From positions 1-34,094 of the forward strand of contig DATAWZ010000122.1 in the NCBI GenBank assembly GCA_036266975.1: 34,094 bases of DNA, given 5' to 3'. Every line of letters begins with the position of its first letter. Positions within the stretch are counted from its first letter, which is position 1. The translations under genes were made by a program, and so were the position numbers. Positions 33,964-34,094 of the stretch are shown here, piece after piece. This DNA comes from DATAWZ01 sp036266975. Lineage in GTDB: Bacteria > Actinomycetota > Thermoleophilia > Solirubrobacterales > Solirubrobacteraceae. The notes under the pieces are model-generated. The model saw nothing but the letters and a program-made list of their open reading frames with translations, had not been told where the DNA came from and ran no database searches.

Positions 33964-34094
33964 TGGCACCTCCTGCAAATCCGCTCCCGCTTCGCGGCTG
34001 CAAATCTTCGCCTGGCGGCGTCCTCGGGAGCCGAAATAGCGCTGCTATTCCGGCTCCCTGCGTCCTGGCCATGCTCGATTTTCGCTCGCGAATC
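33960..34094. repeat. Palindromic repeat, left part (joins with 1-117)
   Basis: Starts with CTAG at 33960-33963 and contains the whole left arm (33960-34040), the loop GCT (34041-34043) and 51 nt of the right arm. Bases 34008-34094 equal 1-87. Joined to bases 88-117 the element is an 81+3+81 nt imperfect palindrome with CTAG at both edges. The central hairpin (34026-34040 with 34044-34058) has 14 of 15 pairs. Confidence 0.85.

Overview
The window is very GC-rich, with gene starts often GTG or TTG, many 1-8 bp gene overlaps, and near-leaderless starts behind TAnnnT-type -10 boxes. The content (TetR, LysR and CdaR/PucR regulators, acyl-CoA dehydrogenase, crotonases, a P450, biotin-dependent acyl-CoA carboxylase, a molybdenum hydroxylase) points to a soil-type Actinomycetota chromosome. 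Thermoleophilia/Solirubrobacterales is a reasonable guess, but no marker gene here proves it.

Layout. 1-117: half of a palindromic repeat whose other half ends the window. 114-4238: a LysR regulator facing an MFS transporter / aldo-keto reductase / beta-hydroxyacid dehydrogenase operon across a LysR box. 4240-5010: a broken fatty-acid desaturase. 5209-7552: a cold-shock-flavoured stretch with cspA, three small overlapping genes and a DEAD-box helicase. 7626-9332: a Tat-exported sulfatase. 9360-13671: a TetR gene divergent from a two-subunit acyl-CoA carboxylase. 13668-15259: a decay zone with remains of a GFA-type protein, a nucleoside phosphorylase and a zinc alcohol dehydrogenase. 15357-22992: a tightly overlapped catabolic operon (carboxyltransferase-like HMGL-domain protein, truncated quinone-oxidoreductase remnant, three-subunit molybdenum hydroxylase in the order large-FAD-FeS, acyl-CoA ligase, enoyl-CoA hydratase). 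23010-25667: a membrane protein, an acyl-CoA dehydrogenase and a TetR gene behind a 25-bp palindromic operator. 25657-about 27250: an IS110-family insertion sequence with a structured non-coding end that could hold its bridge RNA. 27258-33963: a flavodoxin-fold oxidoreductase, a second crotonase, a frameshifted CdaR/PucR regulator, a cytochrome P450, threonine dehydratase and a membrane-inserted M28 peptidase.

How the genes fit together. Most intact genes serve uptake, CoA activation, hydroxylation and beta-oxidation-like breakdown of organic acids. The 15357-22992 operon can be read as activation of an acid (ligase), hydroxylation or reduction by a Mo enzyme, and hydration (crotonase), with the downstream acyl-CoA dehydrogenase as a plausible partner. 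The substrate is not readable from sequence.

The first and last 87 bases are identical. Joined there, the two ends form one 165-bp imperfect palindrome flanked by CTAG, and each CTAG supplies the TAG stop codon of one of two convergent genes (M28 peptidase and LysR). The window is therefore probably a contig that closes on a repeat; no replication or partition gene supports a plasmid. Several genes carry frameshifts, which may be real decay or assembly errors.
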